64,000 bases of DNA from Thinopyrum elongatum (Eukaryota; Streptophyta; Magnoliopsida; Poales; Poaceae), in the NCBI GenBank assembly GCA_011799875.1, contig CM022301.1, forward strand, positions 15,625,927-15,689,926. Reading direction: 5' to 3'. The translations under genes were made by a program, and so were the position numbers. Shown here one piece after another: positions 32,001 to 43,000 of the stretch. Within the stretch, counting starts at the first letter, position 1. Each line of letters starts with the position of its first letter. The notes under the pieces are model-generated. The model had not been told where the DNA came from. It saw only the letters and a list, made by a program, of their open reading frames with translations, and did not search any database.

Positions 32001-33033
32001 CAAAACCTTGCCTGTCTTCGGGTCCAACGCCCCCCCATGCGCATAGAACCAAGTCCTGCACCTTTCCGGCCAGCTCAATGTAACTGGAGTGACCCCTGCA
32101 TCCAGCATCTGTTGCTCAGACTTATCCCACTTAGGCCGGGCCACCGCGTAGCCACCTGGCCCCATCGTATGGAAATGCTCCTTTTTTGCGACATTGATCT
32201 TGTTTATTCTCGACCGTTCCTTAGATAATTCCGATTCCTTGAATTTCACGAAAGCGGGCCAGTGATCTCTTTGCTTCTCCAGTGTTCCCGTGAATTCTGG
32301 AGTCTTCTTTTCTCCTTCGACGTACTTGGCCCGTATAGTTTTCTTGTGGGTGCTGAATGCAATTGCCATCTTCCTAAGAGCAGCGTCCTTGACTTTCTGC
32401 ACATCTGCATCTGTGAAATGATCTGGTAGGGTGAAATGTTCCATGAGAGATTCCCAAAGCCGATCTTTTGCTCTTTGGTCGACAAAAGTAAGATCTGGAC
32501 GTTCCTTTGCTGGCTTTTTCCATTCTTGCAAGGAGATCGGGATTTGGTCCTTCACAAGAACTCTGCACTGACGAATGAACTTGTTCGCATTGTTCTTAGG
32601 CTCGTTTGGTTCGCCATTAGGTTTGATGGCATCGATGTTGTACTTTACGCCCTCCTTCAACTTTTTGGCCGGGCCTCGCACTGTCCTGCTGCCTGTAGAA
32701 GATTTGCTCAATCCAGAGGGCTGAAAGAAGAAAGATCGATTCGTTAATATATCTTCAAATCATTTAAAACATGTGATGATCACTAGATGCCTGCTTATAT
32801 AAATATACCTCGCCGGTCTCTGTTATTTCAAGATCAACATTTTCTTCATCATCATAATCATAGTTCTGGACTTCATCAATTCGGTCGTCTTGATCGAATA
32901 TCATATCACCCTCCCCGGTATTGTTCAGATATTGGGAGCCGTCATCTTCTTCATTCTGATCATCTGGCCAGCGAGCGGAGCGTATGATCTCGAACAGGGC
33001 CTCTTCTTCTTCTCTGCCGGTATTGTCCGCCAT
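29016..33033 (-). pseudogene. CACTA 2 gene D: proline-rich protein with Ulp1/C48 protease domain (broken)
   Basis: Same plan as in element 1. Exon 1 is 33033-32809 (MADNTGREEEEALF; donor GT). The next exon block runs from about 32720 to 30166. The protease exons include FHWILLVIQVEEGKVEVLDS (about 29735-29640, catalytic His and Asp) and QAQGTDLCAYYVCENIRMM (about 29340-29280, catalytic Cys), ending at TAA 29018-29016. Damage: TAG at 31818-31820 in FAD-stop-NADYRSR, shared with element 1; a one-base deletion before the proline-rich repeat (near 31215); a one-base deletion in an A run near 30615. The frameshifts are not those of element 1, so each copy decayed on its own after splitting. Catalytic residues stay conserved. 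Confidence 0.82.
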
Positions 33034-33294
33034 AGCTTTTATTTAACTAATCCAGAAGAAATATAAAACAATTTAGTATTCAAATTACAATGCATGCATG
33101 CAATCAATAAGGAAAAACTGAATCATAGTACATAATATGCATCATCGAATATAATCTCGAATACATCGTCTCGAATATTATCGAATAATATATATAATCT
33201 CGAATACATCGTCTCAAATATTATCGAATAATATATATAATCTCGAATACATCGTCTCGAATATTATATATCGAATACATCACTAGCTAGCTAG
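33034..33294 (-). repeat. CACTA 2 tandem repeats between genes C and D
   Basis: AT-rich units of TCGAATATTATCGAATAATA and ATAATCTCGAATACATCGTC type repeat three times at about 33140-33290, matching the block at 22745-22890 in element 1. No gene. Confidence 0.6.
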
Positions 33295-33729
33295 CTAATA
33301 TAGATCGAATACTATCGAATAATCTAGTTCACTCGCGGTTCCTGAGGCGCGGGCGGTGGACACCCAAAGAGAAGGAACCATCACAGGATCATAGCTCAGG
33401 TGAGATCCCCGAAGAACCTGTCAGGTATTGGAGAACCCGACGTCCATAGCAGCCATCTAGCGACGGACGTGCTCGTCCTCCTCCCTGACACGGCGACGTA
33501 CCACCTCCGGCGGGGCCGGCTCTCTCCGCACCGAAAGTGGCCCATGCGAACACCACCAAAGGAGCTCCGGGTCGACGACGGGACCCGGGGCTGGGTTCCT
33601 CACCAAGCGGCGCGCCCCTAAATGTAGCACCTCCCAGTGCCAGCCCGGCGGAGCCCAGTCCCGGACATGGCTCCTCTGAAGCAGGACGTCGTCGCGAACG
33701 GGTCGACGACGAGGATGCGGGCCAGGCAT
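33295..33729 (-). pseudogene. CACTA 2 gene C: conserved ~144-aa frame of unknown function (two stops)
   Basis: From ATG 33729-33727 (MPGPHPRRRPVRDDV) to TAG 33297-33295 in one phase, 145 codons, the same length as in element 1 to within one codon. Stops at 33459-33457 (TAG, Tyr in element 1) and 33423-33421 (TGA, Trp in element 1). The frame is open where element 1 has its stop. Text such as VRNPAPGPVVDPELLWW and REEDEHVRR is the same in both. Unrecognised family. Confidence 0.5.
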
Positions 33730-34405
33730 CGTTCACGTATAAAAAACTAACAATATAACATTTCTAATTAACATTTATATATCTAATTAACATTTATATA
33801 TCTAAAATTCATCTAACATTTCTATAACTAAAAGTATAAAAAACTAAAAAAAAAACATGCATCTAACATTTATATATCTAATTCATCTAATATTTATATA
33901 TATATAACTAAAAGTATCAAATTTCTTAACTTTTTTCTATATACATCTAATCATCTAGTGAAAGAAAATGTCAAAATTCATCTAACTAACATTTCTATAT
34001 CTAAAATTCATCTAACATTTCTATAACTAAAACTATAAAAACTAAAAAACAGAAAATAAGAAAATAAGAAAATATGTGTGTGTGTGTGTTTGCGTGTGTG
34101 TGTGTGAGGGCGGCCATGGCGGCAGGGGCTCACAGCGGGGCGTCGGGGGCGACGACGGCGACAGCGTGCGAGCTCGAGGGAGGGGCGGCACGACGGGGGC
34201 GGTGGGCGGCGCGTCGGGGGCGGCGGGCGGCGCGACGGGGGACGGCGTGGGCGGCGTGTCGGGGGCGGCGCGTCGGGTGCGGCGCGTCAGGGGCGGCGCG
34301 TCAGGTGCGGCGACGGCGTGGATCAGGCCGGGCAGGCGGTGCGTCGTCGACGGAGAGGAAGAAACAGAGGAAGAACAGAGGGAAACTGAATTTTTTTCAA
34401 GTGTT
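33730..34405 (-). other. CACTA 2 leader of genes C/D with simple repeats
   Basis: AT-rich degenerate repeats (CATCTAACATTTATATATCTAATT type) at 33740-34060, a (TG)n microsatellite at 34074-34107, and a GC-rich GGCGGCGCGTCGGG repeat at 34170-34330, mirroring element 1. The long frames here come from composition, not genes. Confidence 0.6.
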
Positions 34406-34582
34406 GTATATAAAGGTTGGACCTTTAGTACCGGTTGGAGCCACCAACCGGTACTAAAGGTCTGTTTTGGCCAGGCCAAGCGGCGGGAAGCGCACCCCTT
34501 TAGTACCGGGTCGTGGCTCCAACCGGTACTAAAGACCACCCCTTTAGTACTGGTTGGAGCCACGACCCGGTACTAAAGGGGG
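34406..34582. promoter_or_regulatory. CACTA 2 internal block of terminal-type repeats with a TATA box
   Basis: On the minus strand the repeats TTTAGTACCGGGTC/GTTGG and inverses (34431-34582) precede TTTATATAC (34414-34406). Same order and place as in element 1, so the layout is older than the split of the two copies. Confidence 0.7.
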
Positions 34583-35125
34583 TGCGCTGGCGCAGGTGCG
34601 GTGCGGCAAGTTTAGTCCCACCTCGCTAGCCGAGGGGCGTCCACACTTGTTTAAAAGCCCCGGCGCAGCTGCTGTCTCGAACTCCTCTCCATAGCAGGCT
34701 TCTGGGCCTAACTCTGCCACGCTGCCCTGTGGGCCTACTGGGCCTTGCGGGCCTGCATCCTGGCCCAACCCCAGGTTGGGTTTCTAGTCGTATGCAGGCC
34801 GCTGTGGCCTAGTAGGCAGTCTTTTTTTATTTAGTTTTATTTTCTTTTCTGATATTTTTTTTTTATTTCTGAGTTGTTTTTTGCTGTATTTAGAGTTTCT
34901 TTGTGAATATTTTTGCTTTAGGTACAAAAAATTATAAACTTTCTGTTAGTGCCAGTAGTTTTCAAATATGAATAGTTTAAATTTAAATTATTTGAAATTT
35001 GTGTGAATCACTAGTTTGTGAATAACTTAACTTTAAAAATAGATTTTTCAGTGATTCTTTTTTCTTATGTTTAATATTAGTGTGTTTTATCATTATATTC
35101 AATTTGGTAATACTTAGGTTATTTA
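34583..35125 (-). other. CACTA 2 spacer between second promoter and tandem repeats
   Basis: GGCCCA-rich (34680-34800) then T-rich non-coding DNA, the inverse of 20861-21388 in element 1. No gene. Confidence 0.5.
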
Positions 35126-36063
35126 AAAAATGAAATGCCTTTGTAACAGATGAGTTTTCGTCCGAAACCCTTATACTTCGAAAGAGATTGTCCATTTTGT
35201 ACACGAAGTGCATCCAGTTTTTGCCGTAACCCTCTCAACTTTTATGCACATGCTATGTGGGTGAAATGATGATACCATGCCAACTTTCAACCTTTTCAGA
35301 GTTCATTTGTACTGCTTTTCAATTTCAGGGTCATTTAACTAAAAAAATCAGTAAATGCATGAAAAATAGCAAATGATGTCAGAAAGGGTTAAAAGTTGAT
35401 GACGTGGCTTTGAATGGTGCATACTGAACGCACAAAAAGTCTGCAATTGTAATAAGTAAAAAAAATGAATTACCTTTGTAACAGATGAGTTTTCGTCCGA
35501 AACCCAGATACTTCGAAAGAGATTGTCCATTTTATACACGAAGTGCATCCAGTTTTTGTCGTAACCCTCTCAACTTTTTTGCATATGCTATGTGGGTGAA
35601 ATGATGATACCATGCCAACTTTCAACCTTTTCAGAGTTCATTTGTACTGCTTTTCAATTTCAGGGTCATTTAGCTCAAAAAATCAGTAAATGCATGAAAA
35701 ATAGCAAATGATGTCAGAAATGGTTGAAAGTTGATGACGTGGCTTTGAATGGTGCATACTGAACGCACAAAAAGTCTGGAATTTTAATAAGTTAAAAAAA
35801 TGAATTGCCTTTGTAACAGATGAGTTTTCGTCCGAAACCCTGATACTTCGAAAGAGATTGTCCATTTTGTACACGAAGTGCATCCAGTTTTTGCCGTAAC
35901 CTTCTCAACTTTTTTGCACATGCTATGTGGGTGAAATGATGATACCATGCCAACTTTCAACCTTTTCAGATTTCATTTGTAGTGCTTTTCAATTTCAAGG
36001 TCATTTAGCTCTAAAAAAATCAGTAAATGAGCTGAAAAATAGCAAATAAAGTCAGAAAGGTAC
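35126..36063 (-). repeat. CACTA 2 internal tandem repeat, ~337-bp unit, two full copies plus a partial one
   Basis: Read on the minus strand, units start near 36060, 35720 and 35385; the last is cut short near 35126. Same unit as in element 1, one copy fewer. Confidence 0.9.
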
Positions 36064-36218
36064 ACGTTTGTCCGAAGCACAAAAGTACATGTTTCAAATG
36101 CCAAAACACATAAGCACCCTAACTATTACAAAGATTCCCTACGGTTTGTCCAAAGTGGGACTTTCCAGATATACAAGTCCGGAAACTCACTAGAGAAGAA
36201 AGTGATGACAGTGAAGCC

Positions 36219-39200
36219 TGTGACGCCCCCGGCCCAATCGTGCACTAATCATACACGCAAATGCACACGATCAAGTCTAAGGACTCACGGGAAGATATCA
36301 CAACACAACTCTAAAACATAAATAAAGTCATACAAGCTTTATATTACAAGCCAGGGGCCTCGAGGGCTCGAATACATAAGCTTGCGTACAAGCGTCAGCG
36401 GAAGCATCAGATATCTGAGTACAGATATGAAACAGAAATAGAAAAGCCTTTAGAAAGGCGGGGCAAAGTAAAACACTACGATCGAAAGGCGTAGGCCTCC
36501 TGCCTGGGACCCTCCGATCCTACTCCTGGTCGTCAGTCAACTCGTAGCAGTATCCATCCTCTGGGTAGTAGTAGTAGCGATCGTCGGCAGGGCAGCTGTC
36601 TCAGGGGCTCCGTCATCTTGTTACGACAAACTGATATGGGGAGAAAAGGAAAACAAAGCAACCGTGAGTACTCAAAAGTACTCAGCAAGCCAGGATCTAC
36701 ACTACATATGCAACATTTTCAAAGGGAGGCTGTATATGTGGATTGGGCTGCAGAAATGCCAGAATAGAGAGAAGACCTAGTCCTATCGAAGACTAGCATC
36801 TTCAGCGGTCTTGCAGCAATAGAAGAGAGCAGAACAGATCAATATAAAGTAGCAGTATCATTAAGTCTCATCCTCACCCAGAGATCCTTTCTCAACTCCC
36901 TGCGAGAAAGCAATCCCAGAGCCATACAGTCATCAACCTCGTCCTGAGATCCCTTCTCGACTCCCTGCGAGAAGCAATCCCAGAGCCTTATATCCAGGTC
37001 TCATCTCATGTTCTATCTGTATCGATCGGGATACAACTCCGAGTGTCCTTTACCGTAGGACCGGCTATCGATAGAAGTTTTCTTCCCTGTAGGTGTGCAC
37101 CAACTTACCCAACACGCTCGATTAACTCCGGCCGGACACACTTTCCTGGGTCATGCCCGGCCTCGGCCAAACGACACATCGCAACCCTACCTAGAGCTCA
37201 GCAGAGAGGTCCCCGTCAGTCTACATCCTAAGCGCTCAGAGGTCTTGGGCCATCGCCCTGTGCACTCCGAGTCGTTGCATGCAGGGGGAAGCCAGGCACC
37301 AGGGGGGCGCCGGTCCGTCCCGGCCGCAAGGCTGAACTAGACGTCTGACAGAGCTTTCGGCTGATGCTACGATGCAGAACGCCCATACTATGCCCACGTG
37401 ATGGTTAGTGCTATCAGGCCAGAGACCTGCTCGGATCAAATATCCAAATCGTTAGTACCTTGGGCTTGCGGTAACGAGCAGAGACTCACGAAAGATGTGA
37501 CCCCGTCGCCCCGTCTCGAGGACTTGCTGCAAGGGTTAAGAATGCCCGGCCGCGCCTCGTATTCAGCACTCGGGCACCATACAGGCACCCGTCTTCACAA
37601 CACTCGCCTCTCAGGCGCACGCGGGTACCCCTCAGGGTCGACCCGCCTATCCAAGTAACAGTGTAAAGTCCAAGTATCCGTGTGTCCATAACATCAGGGG
37701 AATCCGAGGTATCACCCTCGTTGGATTCCTACTCGATGTCTCCGTCAAGGTGAACTCGGAGGAATCACCCTCACTTGGTTCACACTTGAGGTGTTGTACG
37801 ACGGCGTCGTTATCGGAAGCGGTGAAGGAGGAATCACCCTCGATGACCACGACCGAATAGCTACTCTACAGAGTTATCATCAGAAGTGCTACAAGAGGTT
37901 TCACCCTCGGCACTCGATAGTAACGCTGCAGTGTCGTTACAACTAAGGGGCGTGATGTGCGGTGTCGGGGCCTGGTCTTCAATCCCGTTGATCAGGTCTT
38001 CTGATAATCCAGCGGGGCAGTCGGGATAAGTGGGGTCACTGATAGGTCTCTACCCAGCCTATACTAAGCAGTTTAGGTTATGCAGGTAATTATCAACAGC
38101 AGATTACAATAAACAGGCTATGCATCAGAATAGGTAAGGCAGTAGCAGCAGCAATTCTAATGCAAGCATGAGAAATAGAATGGGCGATATCGGGATGATC
38201 AAAAGGGGGGGCTTGGCTGGTTGCTCGGCGGCAAGGGCAAGGTCGTCAATGGTGTCTTCGGTCTCCGGAGCTGCGTCGGTCTCGGGGACGACGTCGGTGT
38301 CGGGGGCTACTGAGAGAGAAGAGGGGGAGGAAACAGTATAAATACTCAGTGAACAAGTGCAGCACAAAGCATAACATGGCAACACGCGGTGATGGAGGTG
38401 ATCTAACGCAGTGCCGGGTGATACTGGCGAAGGTGGGATTCATCCGGGAATGTTTTCCCGGTTCCGGACATTTGTCATACAGATGACCGGAGAGGAACGG
38501 TTGCAAGTTCGCTATGCTAGGAATGCGTGACGGACGAACGGACCGCGTATTCAAATTCGTCTCGTCGTTCTGAGCAACTTTCATGTACAAAGTTTTTCGA
38601 TCTGAGTTACGGATTATTTTATATGATTTTCTAAAGATTTTAGCAATTTCTGGAATTTAATTTAATTATTATATTCAACATTATCCAGAATAGTAACTGA
38701 TGACATCAGCATGACATCATGCTGATGTCAGCAGTCATTAGGGTTAGTTAAGTTAACTAATTAATTAGTCTAATTAGTTAATTAACTAATTAATTATTTA
38801 CTTTAATTAAACAGATTTAATTAACTATTTTTTTTATTTTTATTTTTATTTTTTTTATCAGGCAGGGCTGTGGGCCCCACTGGTCAGTGGACCAGGGGCG
38901 GACATGTCCGGGGCATGCCCATTTGGGACCGGACATGTCCGGTGCCCAAAGGGCACGCACGCGCGGGCGGACGGGGACGGGCAGCGGCAGCGCGAGGCAG
39001 CGCCCGCGGGGCGGCGAGCGCGAGGCCGGAGCGGGCGGCGCGGCGCGGCAGGGGCAGCGCGAGCGGAGGCGCGGCGTGGAGGCGAGGCGCGGTGGCTGGA
39101 GCTGGTCGGGCGCGCGGCGGGGCCGAGAGGGGGGGAGACGGAGGAGGAGGAGGGGCGTTCCTCACATCGGGCGAAGAAGAGGGGCGACGGCAGGCGGCGA

Positions 39201-40048
39201 GGGCCACGGAGGCCGGGGCAAGCGGCGGTCCAGGGTCGGGGGCGAGGCCGCGGTTGTTGGCGCGGGGGCCGGTGGCGGCGACCGGTCCGGGCGGCGAAGG
39301 AGAGGAGGCGGAGGCGAGGTGCGGGCGACGGCGTCACTAGAGGCGGGGGAGAGCGCCGACGCGGGCGCCGGTGGTGGTCGCCGTGGGCGGGGGCGACGGG
39401 CGCCGGCCGGAGCGCCGAGCTCCAGTGGCGGCGGCGGGGTCGACCCGGACCGGGGGGGGGGAACGGGGGATCGGGGGTGGTTGGGCTAGGTCACGGGGGG
39501 GATAAGGGGGGCGGGGTGGGCCGGCCTGGCGGCCTGGACGGCCTGCTGGGCCGAGGCCCAGTCGGGGGGGGGGGTTCCTTTTTTTTCTCTTTTGTTTTCT
39601 TTTGCCTTTTTCTTTTTATTTAATCATATCTCCTGTTTAGTAAATAGTTAGGCCACCAAATGATTTTTATAAAACATGGCAATTGCTCCAATAAATACTA
39701 GGCATCCTCTACCACTACCAAAAATTAGTTTGGACGCAATTGGAGTTCGCACAATTTTTATAATAATTAATATGCATTAATCCTTACTGTTTTGGTAATG
39801 TTTGAGCCACCTAATTATTTTATTAATTGTTGGTTTCAATTTTAGAATAGTCTCTGGAATATTTGCTATTTATCGAACATTTTAGTTTTTATGTTAGACA
39901 ACTTTTATTTTCCACTTTCATTTAAATTTGAATTTGACTTAGGAGTTGAAATGCAATATGATGCTAATGATGATCATGCACTATTATGCTTGCTGACATG
40001 TCATTATCAAAAGGGTGGTTACTGTAGTTAACCACCGGGGGTGTTACA
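36219..40048 (-). mobile_element. 3,830-bp solo LTR or LARD-like retrotransposon remnant
   Basis: Starts TGTGACGCCCCCGG and ends CCGGGGGTGTTACA, with a perfect 5-bp target duplication AAGCC (36214-36218 and 40049-40053). TG...CA ends and a 5-bp duplication mean an LTR-retrotransposon product. There is no internal primer site, polypurine tract, gag or pol, so it is best read as a solo LTR of a large-LTR family, probably Gypsy. On the minus strand the order is TG-end (40048), AT-rich part, very GC-rich part (39570-38870), then an A/T-rich part with AATATAAAGC near 36345 that could be a polyadenylation signal. The family is not named here. It sits about 10 bp after the transposase stop of CACTA 2. 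Confidence 0.75.
38870..39625. other. Extremely GC-rich block inside the 3.8-kb LTR
   Basis: A G-rich stretch on the plus strand, with GGCGGCGAGCG-type repeats and long open frames in five frames at once. TGTCCGGKGC words repeat at 38903-38941 (GACATGTCCGGGGCATGCCC and GGACATGTCCGGTGCCC). The frames are a composition effect and no protein family is seen. Confidence 0.6.
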
Positions 40049-40055
40049 AAGCCGA

Positions 40056-43000
40056 TCACATCCCAGAGTGGGATCTTTGGGTGTGAAACTTTTTCTTTGC
40101 GTGTGTCCCTTTGCGCCGTAACCATGGACAATCTTCATCATTTAACTGGATGCTCGGGTCAATATTCACTGTGAATGGAGTAATTTCATCAAACTTTTTA
40201 TAATCTTCTGACATGTCTGTCTTGTCATCCACTCCCACGATGTTTCTTTTCCCTGAAAGAACTATGTGGCGCTTTGGCTCATCGTATGATGTATTCGCTT
40301 CCTTATCTTTTCTTTTTCTCGGCTTGGTAGACATGTCCTTCACATAGAAAACCTGCGCCACATCATTGGCTAGGACGAATGGTTCGTCTGCGTACGCAAG
40401 ATTGTTGAGATCCACTGTTGTCATTCCGTACTGCGGGTCTTCCGTTACCCCGCCTCGTGTCATATTGACCCATTTGCACCGAAACAAAGGGACCTTCAAA
40501 CCACGTCCATAGTCAAGTTCCCATATGTCCTCTATGTTACCATAATATGTGTCCTTTCCCCTCTTGGTTGCTGCATCAAAGCGGACACCACTGTTTTGGT
40601 TGGTGCTCTTCTTATCTTGGGTGATCGTGTAAAATGTATTCCCATTTATCTCGTACCCTTTGAAAGTCATTATATTCGAAGATGGTAACTGGGACAGCAA
40701 GTACATGTCATCTTCAACAGCGGCGTCATGCATGGCACGTGTCTGCAACCAACCGGCGAAAGTCCCCGTTTGTTCACGTGTAATCCAGTCGTCAGACTGC
40801 TCCGAGTGTTTGGAGCGTAGAAAATTCTTGTGTTCCTCCATATACGGAGCCACCAAGGCGGAATTTTGTAGAACTGTGTAGTGTGCTTGAGTGAGAGAAT
40901 GCTCGTCCATACATATTATTTGTTTCGGTCCTAGCGTGCCATTTCCACCCAGTCTGCCCTTATGCCGCGATTCAGGAACACCAATCGGCTTAAGTTCAGG
41001 AATAAAGTCAATACAAAACTCAATGACCTCCTCATTTTCATGGCCCTTGGAGATGCTTCCTTCTGGCCTAGCACGGTTATGAACATATTTCTTTAAGACT
41101 CCCATGAACCTCTCAAAGGGGAACATATTGTGTAGAAATACAGGACCCAGAACGTTAATATCTTCGCATAGGTGAATTAGGACGTGTGTCATGATGTTGA
41201 AGAAGGATGGTGGGAACACCAACTCAAAACTGACAAGACATTGCACCAAATCATTCTCTAACCTTGGTATGATTTCTGGATCGATTACCTTCTGAGAGAT
41301 TACATTGAGGAATGCACATAGCTTCACAATGGCTAATCGAACGTTTTTCGGTAGAAGCCCCCTCAATGCAACCGGAAGCAGTTGCGTCATAATCACGTGG
41401 CAGTCATGAGACTTTAGGTTCTGAAACTTTTTCTCTGCCATATTTATTATTCCCTTTATATTCGACGAGAAGCCAGACGGTACCTTCATACTGAGCAGGC
41501 ATTCAAAGAAGATTTCCTTCTCTTCTTTGGTAAGAGCGTAGCTGGCATGACCCTGATGTATGCCGTCTTTTCCGTGCATATGTTGCTGGTCCTCCCGTGC
41601 CTCCGGTATATCTTTTGTCTTCCCATACACGCCCAAGAAGCCAAGCAGGGTCACGCAAAGATTCTTCGTCACGTGCATCACGTCGATTGCAGAGCGGACC
41701 TCTAGGTCTTTCCAATAGGGCAGGTCCCAAAATATAGATTTCTTCTTCCACATGGGTGCGCGTCCGTCAGCGTCATTCGGAACAGATTGTCCGCCAGGAC
41801 CCTTTCCAAAGATTACCTTCAAATCCTTCACCATATCATGTACATCATCACCAGTACGGTGGCGAGGCTTCGTCCGGTGATCTGCCTCACCTTTGAAATG
41901 CTTGCCTTTCTTTCTTACGGGATGCCTGCTCGGAAGAAATCGATGATGTCCCAGGTACACATTCTTCTTACAATTATCCAAATATATACTGTCGGTATCA
42001 TCCAAACAGTGCGTGCATGCGCGGTATCCCTTGTTTGTCTGTCCTGAAAGGTTACTGAGAGCAGGCCAATCATTGATGGTCACGAACAGCAACGCATGTA
42101 GGTCAAATTCTGTTGGGGAACGTAGCATGCAATTTCAAAAAATTTCTACGCTCACGCAAGATCTATCTAGGAGATGCATAGCAACGAGAAGGGAGATTGT
42201 GTCTACGTACCCTCGTAAACCGAAAGCGGAAGCGTTAGCTTAATGCGGTTGATGTAGTCGAACGTCTTCGCGATCCAACCGATCAAGCACCGAACGTACG
42301 ACACCTCCGAGTTCTGCACACGTTCAGCTCGATGACGTCCCTCGAGCTCTTGATCCAGTTGAGGACGAGGGAGAGTTCCATCAGCACGATGGCGTGGCGA
42401 CGGTGATGATGAAGTTACCGGCGCAGGGCTTCACCTAAGCACTACGACGATATGACCGAGGTGTTAAACTGTGGAGGGGGCACCACACACGGCTAAGACA
42501 ATTGATCTTGTTGTGTTATGGGGTGCCCCCCCCCCCCCCCCCGCCCACGTATATAAAGGAGGGAGGAGGAGGCCGCCGGCCTAGGAGGGGGTGCGCCATT
42601 GGGGGAGTCCAACTAGGATTCCCAATCCTAGTTGGACTCCCCTTCCTTTTCCAAGAGGGGGAGAGAGGGAAGGAGGAGGAGAGGGAGAAGGAAAGAGGGG
42701 GCGCCGCCCCCTCCCTAGTCCAATTCGGACCTGCCATGGGGGGGGGGAGGGTGCGCGGCCACCCTTGCGGCCCTTCTCTCCTTTCCACTAAAGCCCATGA
42801 AGGCTCAATATTTCCCCGGGGGTTTCCGGTAACCTCCCGGTCCTCCGAAAAATACCCGAATCACTTCGGAACCATTCCGGTGTCCGAATATAACCTTCCA
42901 ATATATCAATCTTTACCTCTCGACCATTTTGAGACTCCTCGTCATGTCCGTGATCTCATCCGGGACTCCAAACAATCTTCGGTCATCAAAACACATAACT

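Noticed and set aside
38870..39623. Long Arg/Gly-rich frames on both strands (up to 239 codons)
   Set aside because: Open in many frames at once because of very high GC; inside an LTR-type insertion; no protein family seen.
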